From assembly GCA_039619475.1 (NCBI GenBank), contig CM077115.1:296237756-296301755 (forward strand): a stretch of 64,000 bases of DNA, written 5' to 3'. Positions within the stretch are counted from its first letter, which is position 1. Every line of letters begins with the position of its first letter. Origin of the DNA: Icerya purchasi (taxonomy: Eukaryota; Arthropoda; Insecta; Hemiptera; Monophlebidae). The notes beneath the pieces are model-generated. The model did not search any database, was not told the origin of the DNA, and worked only from the letters and a program-made list of their open reading frames with translations. The position numbers were made by a program, and so were the translations under genes. Below are positions 11,321 through 24,700 of this stretch, in pieces.

Positions 11321-12638
11321 CACCCTGTCAAGAAAGTATCGGGAATTGTTAAATAAAACGAACAATTTTTAATTTTCATCCAAATTTATTTTGTCACCTT
11401 CAAAATAACATCCATTCGAAGCGATGCACATATGCCAACGCTTTTTCCACTCGGCAAAGCATTTCTGATAGGCGGTTTCCGGGATGGCCTTTAGCTCTCG
11501 CGTCGCATTCGTCTTGATGTCATCAATCGATTCGAAGCGCATTCCCCGTAGCGGAAATTTGAGTTTTGAGAATAGGAAAAAGTCGCAGGGTGCTAAATCT
11601 GGTGAATACGGCGGTTGTTCGATGATATTTACCGAGTGTTTGGCCAAAAACTCATTCACAATTATGGCTTTGTGAGACGGCGCATTATCGTGATGGAGAA
11701 TCCAAGAATTGTCGACCCACAAATCGTTACGTTTACGACGGATAGCCTCTCTCAAACGTCTCAAAACACTTAAGTAAAACTCTTTGGTGACTGTCTGTCC
11801 GGCTGGCACATATTCATAGTGTACCACGCCTCGAATATCGAAGAAAACAATCAACATGATCTTCACTTTCGATCGGCTTTGGCGAGGTTTTTTCGGCTTT
11901 GGCGCGCCAATTGGCCGCCATTCGGACGATTGCTGGTTCGTAAGCGTGTCGTACTCGTACACCCATGTCTCGTCACCAGTAATTATCTTTTCCAAGAAGG
12001 TAGGATCCAAATTTGCTCGATCCAGCATGTCTGCAGCTACCTGTTCTCGGTACTTTTTTTGAAAGAAATTCAGGTCTTTCGGAACAAGCCGAGCCGCAAC
12101 GCGTTGCATACCCAATTTTTCGTGCACAATCGTACGTACGCTCTCGTGTGACATGCCCAATCCATGAGCCATCTCTCTCAAGCTCACATGACAATTTTCA
12201 GCAACGATTTCCTTGATTTTATCGACGTTATCATCGGTCACACTCGTTGAAGGCCGTCCAGAGCGAGGCATGTCTTCGACCGTCTCCCGACTATCCTTGA
12301 ACGCTCTGTACCACTCGTAAACCCGCGTTTTTGATAAAGCAGATTCACCAAAAGCCTTCTGTAACATTTTCAGTGTATCGGCACAAGAAATTTCGTTCGA
12401 AACACAGAATTTAACACAAGTACGTTGTTCAATATTTTCACTCATTGTAAAACTTCGACAAAACCTTCAAGGTCGACTGATTTTAACAGCTGCTGTAAAC
12501 ACACTGGTTGACAGATCGCGCTAAAAATAGGCATCATAATACAAAACAGTTGTACCAACCTGGAAAAAAAAAATTATCTGCCTAGCTATTACCCGGGAGA
12601 TTTAAATTGACAATTCCCGATACTTTCTTGACAGGGTG
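11321..12638 (-). mobile_element. mariner transposon, apparently complete
   Basis: The 1318-bp element has inverted ends of 29 bp: CACCCTGTCAAGAAAGTATC at 11321, followed by GGGAATTGT, and the exact inverse at 12610-12638. It is inserted at TA inside a TA microsatellite that flanks both sides, as mariner requires. It contains one uninterrupted transposase ORF. It is the least decayed mobile element in the window, so probably recent. Confidence 0.95.
11369..12445 (-). CDS. mariner transposase, DD34D, intact
   Basis: A cut-and-paste DNA transposase of the IS630/Tc1/mariner group, acting in the nucleus on its own TIRs. The N-terminal half has two helix-turn-helix parts (about 10-55 and 70-115) with the linker SGRPSTS (62-68). 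The catalytic triad is D158 (TGDETW), D253 (HHDNAPSH) and D288 (YSPDLAPCD), with 34 residues between the last two. The usual WVPHEL motif is replaced by LVPKDL (120-125), as I remember for some mariner subfamilies. Length 358 is close to the usual 345-350, and no stop or shift is seen. The start at 12445 lies 165 bp inside the right TIR. Confidence 0.95.
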   Translation of the reverse strand: MSENIEQRTCVKFCVSNEISCADTLKMLQKAFGESALSKTRVYEWYRAFKDSRETVEDMPRSGRPSTSVTDDNVDKIKEIVAENCHVSLREMAHGLGMSHESVRTIVHEKLGMQRVAARLVPKDLNFFQKKYREQVAADMLDRANLDPTFLEKIITGDETWVYEYDTLTNQQSSEWRPIGAPKPKKPRQSRSKVKIMLIVFFDIRGVVHYEYVPAGQTVTKEFYLSVLRRLREAIRRKRNDLWVDNSWILHHDNAPSHKAIIVNEFLAKHSVNIIEQPPYSPDLAPCDFFLFSKLKFPLRGMRFESIDDIKTNATRELKAIPETAYQKCFAEWKKRWHMCIASNGCYFEGDKINLDEN

Positions 12639-13073
12639 TATATATATATATATATATTGGCAACTGTTAAACTGTTTACAGGATTTCATGTTTCCTGAAT
12701 TTCTGATATTTTTTTATTAATCATTCAAAAGATTTTAACATAAAAAGGGCCGCAAATTCTCCAGATCAATTATCAATTTTAATCTGTTAGTTCTGTCATT
12801 TGAATTTGTTCTTCCCGTATATTATATTTTATCATTTATTTCAATACATCGGTTAAATTCTTTTTTCTTAAAATTAATTATTGAATATTTTCTTACTTGA
12901 AGATTGATTGGCCAATCCGTGGCAACTTATAGGCATGATCGTGATCTTTGACTTTCCACAAAATCGTTGAAATAAAATAAACATACGGTGGAGTTATCGA
13001 TTCTATAGATTTATTCTAAAAATGAAAAAAAAGAATTCGAAAAAACGTTTATCATTTACATTTCAAGTATTAA

Positions 13074-13463
13074 TTACAACGTAATTCTTAGGCTACCCCT
13101 CATTCGAGAAATGTCCCAATTTTATGTAACGCTAAATGTCCCAATTTTATGTAACGTTTGTTATATTTTGTAAAATTTTTGTTATTGTTATTTAAAAAAT
13201 GTCACAATTTTATGTAATGCAATATATGTAACGAAAAATGTAACGAAAAAATGTCTTAATTTTATATAACGAAAGGTAAATATGTTAGAATAGGATTTTT
13301 GTGGTTATGTTATTTTTTGTGTGTGTTGATGCCAGTAAGAATTACGTTGTAAATTTTGATCATTTTATACAAAGTATAGAAGAGAAAGAGACAGAAATGA
13401 AAGCAAAAGGGGTCAAAGCCCCTTGCGAGGCCAAAATGGCTGAGTTTTATATATATATATATA
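13074..13463. mobile_element. non-coding inverted-repeat element, copy 1
   Basis: TTACAACGTAATTCTTA at 13074-13090 is perfectly inverted at 13336-13352. Between them lie about four tandem units of AATGTCCCAATTTTATGTAACG. After the right inverted repeat comes a shared 3' part (CATTTTATACAAAGTATAGA, AGAGAAAGAGACAGAAATG, then CCCCTTGCGAGG and CCAAAATGGCTGAG) that ends in a TA tract at 13448-13463. Copy 2 at 27338 has the same order. Confidence 0.75.
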
Positions 13464-13634
13464 AAAATAAAAACTATATTTCATTAATAGCCGGAAGAAT
13501 TGTGAAACCCACGCTTCTATATTCATTTATAAATTAAATATATTAAATCAAACGTTATTAAACGACAATAATCTAATATATTTTTTTTCTTTTACTAATG
13601 TATATTATAAAATGAATCGCATAAATAGACTGAC

Positions 13635-13780
13635 CTGCAGACAGAATTCACAGGCTTTGTCCAACCAATTGAGAGCAATTTCTATACGATCGGTACATGT
13701 GGAATCTTGAGGATTGCAAACAGTGTCCAAAATTAAAAGCGCATTATTTGATGCAATGACCGGTTCAATCTTTTTTCCGT
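13635..13780 (-). CDS. BIRC6 (Bruce): BIRC6 exon 22 (last found)
   Basis: This exon gave no long ORF and was found by splice sites. It encodes GKKIEPVIASNNALLILD, TVCNPQDSTCTDRIEIALNW and LDKACEFCLQ. Acceptor ATTACTTAG, donor CAG|GTCAGT in phase 0. It joins exon 21 with a split Tyr. KDRIQALLKWVSDSA of vertebrate BIRC6 is the counterpart of TDRIEIALNWLDKA. No following exon was found to the left. Confidence 0.88.
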
Positions 13781-16700
13781 CTAAGTAATAAACAAAATTT
13801 ATATTTTAGTCATTTATCAAATTATGTTTTTCACTTGACTTTTTTATAAACTGAACTTTGTTATTATAGTTTACGTAATTGATTGTTGAACCACGTAAGT
13901 GTGTTTTTCTATAGGTGTGAATATTACGAGTCACGGCCGTGTGTATTATTAGCATTTATTATCCGTATGATTATATGTGTCGATCTTTGAATTCGTATGA
14001 TTGACAATGTCGCGTGTACGTTCATTGTGCCAAAATCGTATATCCGTTCAAATTAGTCGCTATGACTTTTACTGACTTCAAAAAAAAAAAAAAAGTAGGT
14101 TATGTGTTCGTCGTGTAATTTTTCTTTTTTTTTTTTTTTTTTTTATATATATGCTTGTTCGCGTATAAATTATAACCATGTGAACTGATTTTAATGATTT
14201 TTGATGCATTCGAAAATGTACTGGTTAGTGATGGTACCATGTAAATACCGATTGTGGAGTAGCGAAAAACGTGAAAAAATGTGGTCTTTTCTTTTTCGGT
14301 AATGCAACAACAAATGCGACTGACTTAAAATATCATCAACGTTAATCACGACCAATTAATTAAATATTCGAATAAAGAAAACGAATTAGAAACCGTCAGA
14401 ACGTCATTTTGAGATCGTTACGAACGGAAATATTACACTTTTACATTATTACATGTACCTTTTGATCATGTGTAGTGATTCAAATGATTTTTGTTATTTA
14501 TTAGAAATTTTACCAGTTCGCGGAGATCCTATATATGTGAATCGGTAAGTATCGGTGGGTCCTCTCTGAGCAGTCATCGAATAACGTTAAAAATAGCGAG
14601 TTCCTTTAGAGATATACTAGCTAAAAGAATGGATTTGTGGATAGACCCGCGAAGCCGGTAATACAAGATATACGTTAAAGTTAAGAAGGAGCATAGAAAA
14701 AACTAAACCACCGAAGTTGTAAAAATAATTTGATTTTCAGATACGGAGCTGAACTGACTCTCAGTAAAGACGATGAAGTTGCACAAAGCAGCTTTGTAGT
14801 GTAGACATATTATTGAGTTACTGCTTAATTACGGGTATTAATTACACAAAAACGTCATACTATAAATAATTTTTTATAATATCTTTTAGGTTTTTTTCCC
14901 CAAATAGTCCGATACAAAATTAGTAATGCCCTATAAAAAAATATATTAAAGTTACAGAGAAATGAATAAAGAATTCTGTAATGGGAGTTTTAGTACCTTC
15001 TATAGCGGAAATATTATTTACTTTCGGTTTTTAAAAATCGTGGTTTGCTTTTGTAGAATGCATTTAAGGTTTGTTTTAATTATTTTATTAATAATATTCG
15101 CAGAAGAAAGAAAAGCCGAAGAGAAGGAATAAATCTTTAATAAAAATGCAGAATTCACCACATAAAAAACGATAAAAAATTAAAGACTTATATTAATTCG
15201 TCGGTGAAGCTGCACAAAACAGCTATCTGGTAAGTGAAATGAGACGTATATAAAAAATAAGTGAATGATGTAACCACATAATGGTGAATAAGAAATAAAA
15301 AACTGATGATTACAACGATGAAAGCTATGGGATCTGCAGAAATGTCATCGAGTTGGCTAACGAATATTTTGCAAAGGATGTAATAATTTAACAAAGCGGG
15401 ATAAAATAAATTAAAGATTTAAAACGTGTTCGGTATAACATATGTGAAATGGCTATTCGATTATCTCGTAGACAACTTCAAAAATTACCACTTTCCTAAA
15501 AATTTCGGTATTATAAAAATGTTTATTTCTTCCGTTTATTTCGCCGAGCAGAGGCGCATTACAAGATTTAAAAATTAACTTTTTACAGTAAACGGGAAAT
15601 CAATCGATGCCGATACTTACATTTCAATTGTTGCCTGCATCCATTTTGTAATAATAACTGTATTATACGGCCTCCCAAAATTTCCGAAAAGTTGCAGAAT
15701 GAAATTAAGACGTATTGGAACATTTTTACTAAATTCGTCGGCCATGGACTCGGTAAACAGATAAAACCGCATACAGTATCTACAGTATCTTGATCGATGC
15801 AGGATACTATTTTTTTGTTAAATGCGGAATTATGTGGTTCTCTCGATAAACAATGGTGAAGTACATTCAGCCACATAATACTAAAACAGAAATGTCACAA
15901 TACGTATTACCTGAAATATACGTTGGCATAAATAATAGAGTGACGGCCAAGAGGCAGGTTATCACGTGCGAAATATTGCAATTAAAAGGTTTTCAATTAG
16001 GACATACAAGGATCGACTATTAAGAGCTTCTGAAGCGAGAAACTTTTTAAGTTCGTTCTTAATGTATAAAAATAAGTGTATATGTGACAGCACGCGGAGG
16101 AGTCAAAAAACCGATCCCCCCCTGCAATCTGGTGTAAAAAAGTCGGAGAATCGAATAAAATTATAAATAAAGGAAATTACTTTTATTAATTCGACTAATT
16201 AACGACTAAAAGTCATTTTCTCTGAAAAGTCAAGTGAATCGGTTCTTGTAAAATTAATGTCGCATACGAACTCAGTAGTTTTTGTTTTGTTTTGTTTTGT
16301 TTTTTTTTTGTTTTTTTTTTTATTTGGAAAATAAGAATTTTATGCAAAAAATTAAAACAAAATTCACTTAAAAATCTCAAATAAACCTATTGGTTTCGTT
16401 TCGACTTTATTAGCTTTAGAAAACCATGTTTCTTTTCTTTTCCTTTTTTTTAAAATATATTTCTATTTACAAAAAATTTTGTCATAAACTTTTCAATGAG
16501 CTATTACTGTGGTTCTCAAATTTTTCAGTACCTAAAATTTAACAAGAAAATGAATTAATTTCACCGATGCAATTCGTATTTACTGTATATATATATATAT
16601 TTTTATTTTTTATTTTGTTATTGTTTGTTCTACATTTAAAGCTATATACATATTTGAAACAATTTTTACCATCCAAAATTACTATTTTAAAATTTTCATC

Positions 16701-19700
16701 GAGCATTATATAATCTACTCACCAAGATTTCAGTATTTTATTCCAGATACATGTGGACTGTGAAATTTTATAATTTAAATAGTTCCGTGTTCAACGATTA
16801 TTTTGGTATTAAAATTTAATTTAGAAACTTAATAGCCGACCCTCTTTCAGTTAGTCAGGTAAACAAAACGTTAAATTTATAATTGAAATTTGTTATTTTA
16901 ATAAAAAATCTTTACCTTATCCGTAAAAGTTTTTCTTCATTGAGCATTTCTGGATCGCAGTAACTTTTCACATCGCCGAACACTGAATAACCCAATAAGC
17001 AAATCTGGGACAAACCGATATTATGCATATCTTTCGGTTTGTAAAATCTTAACTGAACTCCCAAAACTATTTCAGGCTGCTGCAAGGCCACATGAACAAA
17101 CGCTAATCTACCAGTTTCCGTCGGAACATCCACACTCACGTAATCTTTCCCATTCCTCGAAATTTCGATACTAATGTAAGCTGGAAACGCTGAACATCAT
17201 AAAAAACATAATTAGAAGAATAAAAATAAATATCAAAATAATAGCGTTTACACAATCAAAAGTAATTTTTTAAAAAAAAAAATCAGATTGATTGATTGAT
17301 TGATCGATTATATACATACGTTGACATGATGTTGCGCGTTAGGAAAGTTTAATTCTAACGACAAACATAAACATTTGCACACAAACGAAACATCACATTT
17401 TATGACTCGGTAAAGAGAAACTACTGTGCAACTGGCTGCGAAACGAACGTTTTAGTTTAAGGATTAGTATAAAAATTTACAATTGAGAGTACGACAATGT
17501 TGTAAATTACAGATTAAATGTATCAGAGTTTAGTATTTTTTTATGTTAAAAAATCAACAAACTGCAAAGATGTTTATCAGTTTCATAGTTAAAATTCGAA
17601 ATCGAAAGACAGGCCCCGGCGTGTTAGTCGTTGGAATCAATTTTGGTAGAATCAGGATTGAGTCTAGACAATGGTTCAAAGTCATATAATTAGAACTGTG
17701 AAAATAAGAATGTACATTAGGGAAAATCGTGCGGTGTACTACAATTAGTAAAGCACGTACATGTTTTACTAGGAAATAACACAGACCACAGTCTATTCTA
17801 ACCTGGTAAACAAAGATATTCAAGACGTTGCCGCTTCGGAATAAGCGAAAGCAATTTACTTTACCGGTCAAAACAGAGACTACACTCGCTCAATATTAAT
17901 CTATTATCTATTTCATACGAAACAGCTGTAATAATCAAGTTCGTCTATCACTAAACCGAACTATTTATCGTTTAGATTAAACAAGTTCGGTAGTCAAATA
18001 CAGCTAACGACTATGTGTTAAGACGTGAGATTTTAATTTTAAATTGGCAAAACTGAATTACGCGATAAGAATATTACGAAGAATTATAGAAACAAATTCT
18101 GAATGCTGCTTTTGAATACATCAATCATTAAATTACGCATAACAGTAATACAGTATCTTGGCGACAGGAAAACATATAAGCAGGAAGTAGACGGATAGGA
18201 GAAAGTGTTTGTGTATGAATGTGCAAGCACGAATGAGAGAAAATAACAGACGAACAAAAATAAAGATCGAGCAGAATTAAGAAAAGATAGTAAAAGCAAT
18301 CTTGATTTTTCTAACGCAAATATTTGTCGCGGATAGCGTGATCAATTCCTTTCCTCCCCTAAAATATGCATTCAAGAAATTAGTCGTATCGATGAAATTA
18401 ATAAACAACTTACGATATCATTATAGCGACCGAAGAGATTGCAAAATTCAAAAGGATTTCAACAGAACAGACATTCTCGGTATTATAACGTCACTACCTT
18501 ACAAAGTAACTGAATTTTATCAGTAATAAATTAAATGCACATAACAAAGTTAAATAATGAAAATAACAAAATTTATGTGATTCCATTTATTACAATAAGT
18601 TTAGAGAGATAACAAACAATAGTATATTTCGATTGAAATTTAAATGGAAATACGAAGTAAAAAATTACTGTGGCACACTTACCGGGCGACAAGTAATGAG
18701 GATGTACATGAACTTCTTTTAGGAGAAATGCGCATGGTAACACTATTTTTAAGACTACACTTTTTTCTCCGGTCTGAAAATTATACGACCAGGTCGGCGA
18801 GCGCGTCCTTCGATTAACACCCGGCATCAATAATACATCCGGTGACGTGGTACTCATCGAATTGCACGTAATAACACCTAAAATTATAATTTTAAAAGAA
18901 ACCTTTATAGCGAAATTTCTTCAAAAATATAAATACTTTCTTCCTACATCTTTCACTAGCTTCAATGAATTACATTATATTTTGGGAAAATCATGGAATA
19001 ATGTCGGTTATACATTAGCAATTATCTCCGATTTATTTTGAAAGAACTGAATTGTGAACATCGGCTTATAAAATAAAACTGTAAGTTAGGATTAGGCAAC
19101 TTCTGGCTTTAAATATATAGTGCAAGTATTTCAATATTACCTAAAGGAGCAAAATTAATAAGACCATTTTCCGTTCTTTCAATGAAGTATTTCTTCTGAG
19201 TTCTATTATTCACTAAGGGAAAATTAAACGCATGCGGTCCATACAGATACTGCATCATTGATGAAACTGTCGAATGATTTTGGTTCATTACGATGGAAAA
19301 ACACCGCTGCAAATTTTGTGATATTATATTCATGCCTCCATAATCAATGAATTTGATAATGATCGAACACGTTGAAAGTACTTTCGTAATCACACGCATT
19401 AGCGGATCGGATAGCTGCATTACCAATCCATCGCTGTAATATTCATTGCATTTACCTGTAAAAGTTTTAAAAACGATTACATACATATATTTCCATGTCA
19501 ACAGCTGAGGTGTTAAAAAATGAAATTTAAAAATTTTTTCTTATTCTTAGTGTAGGTAATTATGTTTATTTTGTTTTTATTAACATGTAGCGTGAAATTA
19601 GTTCAAACGTATTTAATTTACTGTTTATACAAATTAATCATTTTTAACTTAAATTTAATTATTTATTTATTCGTTTGTAATAAACAGAGAATTTTTATTT

Positions 19701-21736
19701 GTATAGTAAAGAAGATAGTGAATGAATAAGTACGTAATTTAATTTAATGTAAAATTTAATAAAAGTACCGAAATGTTTTAATACCACGTCAGATGAATAA
19801 AATAACGTAAAAGGTCTAGACGACTTTCTGACAGCTTTACACTTCGCATCAAAACGAACTCTCAGTATTTTTGTGACAGTCGATGATATTCATACGTGAG
19901 AAAAGTGCACAGTTAATTGCCGATTTTTTTAAGCAAAATACGGTAATTAGCTGACTTTTATATTATACGAAGTAACTTTAATTTTTAAACTAGTTAAATT
20001 TTGAACAGCCACGCTTTTCTTAATTTTTTACAATATCTTTTTTCACTATTCTGGGCTCCAGAAAATAGCATGCTCAACGTAATTATCGAGGAAAAAATTG
20101 TAAGAAGGAAACCGCGTGGGCGTCCTTGGATAACATTTGTGGACGCGGTATTAAAAGAAACTAACATAAGGAACTTTGCGGACTTGAAGAGGGCAGCAAG
20201 TGAACGTATCACATGAAGGCGAATCAGCCAGCAAACTGTCACATGAAGAAGAAAGAAGAAATTACAAATTCTTAAGTAAATTTTATTTTTGTAAATGTTA
20301 TTTTCAATAAATTGTAACATTTTTCATTATATTCAACGTTTGAGATTATAGATTTTTAAATTCGTGTTTAATTTATCTCGCAATGTTACAAAATTAGGTA
20401 ACGTATATATTTTTATTTATTTCAATTAGTTTCTGCAGAACTCACTAGATAAAAACTGCATCAATGGCTTTAGAATTAGTGGCTAAACTAGTTGAAAACA
20501 CAAGGGGGTCTTTCTATCCTTTTTAATGTATTATAATATTGAAGATTATTCACAAATTTATACCATTTTCAATATTGTATTTTCTAAGAAATCTTTTTGT
20601 TTTCAAAGTAAAATTTTACAGGATTCTTTTAAAAACTTCATTGTAAAAATTGAAAAGCACACGTGTTCAAAGAGATGGATATGCATCATTCGCTATCACC
20701 ATTATTTTCATAATGACTGCTATAATAAACTGACCGAGAGGGATTTATTGACTTTAAGTTATATTTTGATAAAACTTCTTTCTCCTGGTTTACCTTCAAC
20801 TTCACTATACATTGGATGTCACTTACCATTATCTTTTTAACAGTGGTTTGCATCATTTGTCATGTTGTACACATTTGCTATGCTCGCTTTCCTTTACATT
20901 CCACGCTTTTTTTTTCTTTTCGTTTTTTCAACTTTAAATACAATTAAAAACGTTATTTTAATATTACTTTTTATTATTTTTTAACTTAAATTTATTAATG
21001 AATTTTAAATCCTAATCGCTATACTTTGTAGAATACATATTTCATCGCAAAAATTACTTTTGTATTTCGCATATGGTTCATTTTTGAATACTTAAACCGA
21101 AGAACAATAACACACAAATTATAAAATATATATTCACACAAAATTATAAAAATTAGTTTTTAGAGAAATTTTTAAATTTTCTAGAAAAAAATTCTGCAGC
21201 TTACATGTAAGTTAGTATTTAAAATGATTATCGAATTCGTGTTTAATTTATCTCGCAATGTTACAAAATTAGGTAACGTATATATTTTTATTTATTTCAA
21301 TTAGTTTCTGCAGAACTCACTAGATAAAAACTGCATCAATGGCTTTAGAATTAGGTCGACATTAGTAGCCCTCTCAATAAAGTATAACATCAAGTTGTAA
21401 ATTGCGTCGCCAATGGATTTATCGAATACCGCCGAATCAATGAAGAATTCAGTTTGAAAATTAATTTCATCCGATACCGGGGTATAACAATACGAAAGTG
21501 CCGCCAACAACTGATATACCGCCAATTCATTTCCTAAAACTAATTAGAAAAAGATAAAACATTCATGATTACAATATTAAAAAATATAACTTATACGTAT
21601 TCTTTTTTAACGACTAGCCCAAGTTAATATATTATTGGCTTATATAAGACACAAAGTAAGCAGAGTAATTTTACATACACTTATAATGCAATACGATTGT
21701 CATCCGCTAATATATGCTTCATATTATAAAGGTTAA

Positions 21737-21778
<42 letters not shown>

Positions 21779-24700
21779 CATGTAAACTGAATTTGTTGAA
21801 GAAAAAAAATACTCCCCAAAATGTCACTAGCCGACTATAATTTTCAGATATATAAATATGGAAGATTCGAGCTACTGCGATCAAAGAACAGTCACAGATC
21901 TTAAAATAAAAATGAAGAGAAACTCAAAACGCATGTGAAAAATTACGTGCTAAAACACGGTGTAACTATTTTGGATGATGTAAGTGTTCAATAAAATATT
22001 TTCTTTATGTGGGTATGTTATGTGTAAACTTTTTTTTTTCGCGTATGCATGTTACCCATCGAATTTTATGTTTAGATAAATTTTGCACAGATGAAAAATA
22101 TTTCTTTTAATTTTGGCCAATGCAACTAATTTTAAATATTCCCATTAAAAAATAATTTTGTCTGCATATTATATACTTTTTAAAAATTACGAACAGAATT
22201 ATATCAACATTTATTTTAATTTCATTTTAAAATTCTATTCTTTGAACAGTTGTGTTACTCATTGTTTGAAACAAAAAATTTCTCTCAAAATACACAGCAG
22301 TTTCCATAATAATAATGTAAATTATTCTTCATTGAAACTGTCATAAATTTAATAGAATGACTTACTCAATTCAATTAAGTACTGTTTTTTCTTATTGGAT
22401 GTGTTGTTAGTGACTGCTGAATTATCCGTAGGTGAATTATCATCGTTCGAACCAGCGTAATAAAGGAAACTATGCGGTAAACGCGTCATTTTAATGACTA
22501 ATTTAATAATGTTAATTAACAGGTACGATCTGGTAGGTGGGTAATAGGAAGAAATTTTTTCAGTAGAATTGGTCGTCGAATTTGTATTAAATTGCTGTTC
22601 ATCAAAATATGTTGAAGGCATATGCACCGGATTTGTGACATTGCAACATTTTAATAAATGCGTTTCTTTTACTTGCGATACCAGCAGACCACCTACGATA
22701 CAAAAAAAGAAGAATGGCTATTACAAATTTTTAAGCACAAAAAATAATATTCTGTAAAATAATTTGACCATCAGAGCGACGCATTTTTTTTTTTTTTTAA
22801 AAAAGAATTAAATATTCTTTTCAAAATGATAAAATTTTTGTACTTAAAAAAAAAAAAAGTAAAATATTAGTATACCGTTATATCAATTAAATTGAAAAAA
22901 AAAAATACAACAATAACTATTAAAATATAATAAACTGCATCTAATACAATCTAAAGGAAAATTTATGTACGTAAAATCTAAGCTTTTTTATGTATTTATT
23001 TATTTTTTTAATTTAAAGACGCTCGACTGCACGATCATTTGCGGCTTTTATGTAATTGCATATGTTAATTATTATAGAGTATTATAAAGATTGGTTAATA
23101 TTAAAAAATTTAAATAAATTATTATTATTAATAGCATTATTTAAAATGACGTCCAAATTAGCATTCCTAAAGCACATTTGTCGTTTAGTAACATACTTCC
23201 GGCATTCGGTTAATATATAAGGTACGGATAGCTGACACTGCCATACAGTACATACCGATGTTCATCCTTTTCGCAGATGTAAGCGTGCGTGAACCGACTG
23301 TGTCCGACTCTTAAGCAGGCCAATATTACTTCTCGGAGATTTCGATGGTAACATGTAAGCCATTTAGAAAGGATCGATTTTACTGTATGTAGCTTGCGGC
23401 CGTTAAAGCGCTATTCAAATTTGCACTGCCACGATAACTTGATGATTTTTTATAATTTAGCAGAAATGTGTTTTAATGCTGGTTTCATACTGGGCATAGG
23501 TGGATTTCCATGTGTGAAGCTTCGTACTTCGATACCAAGATTGCTGCAGAGCAATTTGCAATGCACGCCTAGTGGTCTTGGTGAACGTACTTTTAGACTA
23601 TAAAGCTTGGTGTAGGTTGTAGAATTTACAATTTTATCGTAGACAGAATTAAGAAAAAAATGCCAGATTTTAAAAAAGTACTTCAGCGAAAGTAAGTTTC
23701 TTCGACCGCTAAGTCGGAATAAGTCCATTTCTACTAGAAGACTAACATGAGATGCGAATAAAATCTTAGTTTGGCTTAAGACCTGCGATTTACTTAAAAT
23801 CAGATTAAAAAAAATCATACACACTAAAGTGAAAAGATAAATAAAACTACTAAACTGCACTGTTTAAATCAAATGATGAAGTAAAATCAAATTTTCGGTT
23901 TACACCTATTTTTCGTGCTAATATTAGTTTCCTTAATTTATGATAACGAACAACAAGCGACTACAGTCCGAATGTAGTTTTGCCTATGTACACTCCCGTT
24001 GCACATAACAATTGCCTAGTATACTGCCCATAACTGTACATCTGAAATGTACAAGCAGGTAGTCGCTAACGCTCAGAAGCTGAGTATGGCACTATAATGA
24101 TGAGTAAAAATAGAATCAAAACACGATCTAACGCTGTTGTGGCGTTTAGAGGCTTCATCAGCAAAGAAAAAAAAAAAAAAAATCGACAACTTTTAATTCT
24201 ACCTAATGTACAACTGCGGTCATTGTTAAAACTGGTTTCCTCCAGTAGTGACGATAAAACTTGGACGATTAAATTAATTGAACTAGATGATAGTTCACTT
24301 TTTCTTTAACTAATTAAAAAAATAATTTATATTTTCACGACGGTTCGAATGAAATACACCGAAAAAAAAAAAAGTAAATTTGTTTTTAATTTTTATTTAA
24401 ATTTGTGTTAGGTGTTATGCTATTTATACACAATATAACAATGATAACAACATGTTAAAAAACAAATTTCAACAAATTTTGTTAATTATTTACTATATTT
24501 TCATTTTATTTTAAAAAATTTTCCCTTTCCGCTTTTTAAAATCTTAATTATGTATTTCATTAATCCAAATTTAGTCAAATTTTTACCATAGAGATAAAAA
24601 TTTGAAACTTTGGTTTACGAAATAAAGTATATAGTGTGCGAGAAAAAAAAAAAAAAAAAAATTCTTAGAACAAGCGAGAATAATTTAGTTATTAAGTCAA

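Noticed and set aside
11484..12216. Several plus- and minus-strand ORFs overlapping the transposase
   Set aside because: They are shadows of the mariner transposase in other frames.
23394..23860. Overlapping ORFs of 69 and 136 codons on opposite strands
   Set aside because: No conserved content; they sit mid-intron and one mirrors the other.
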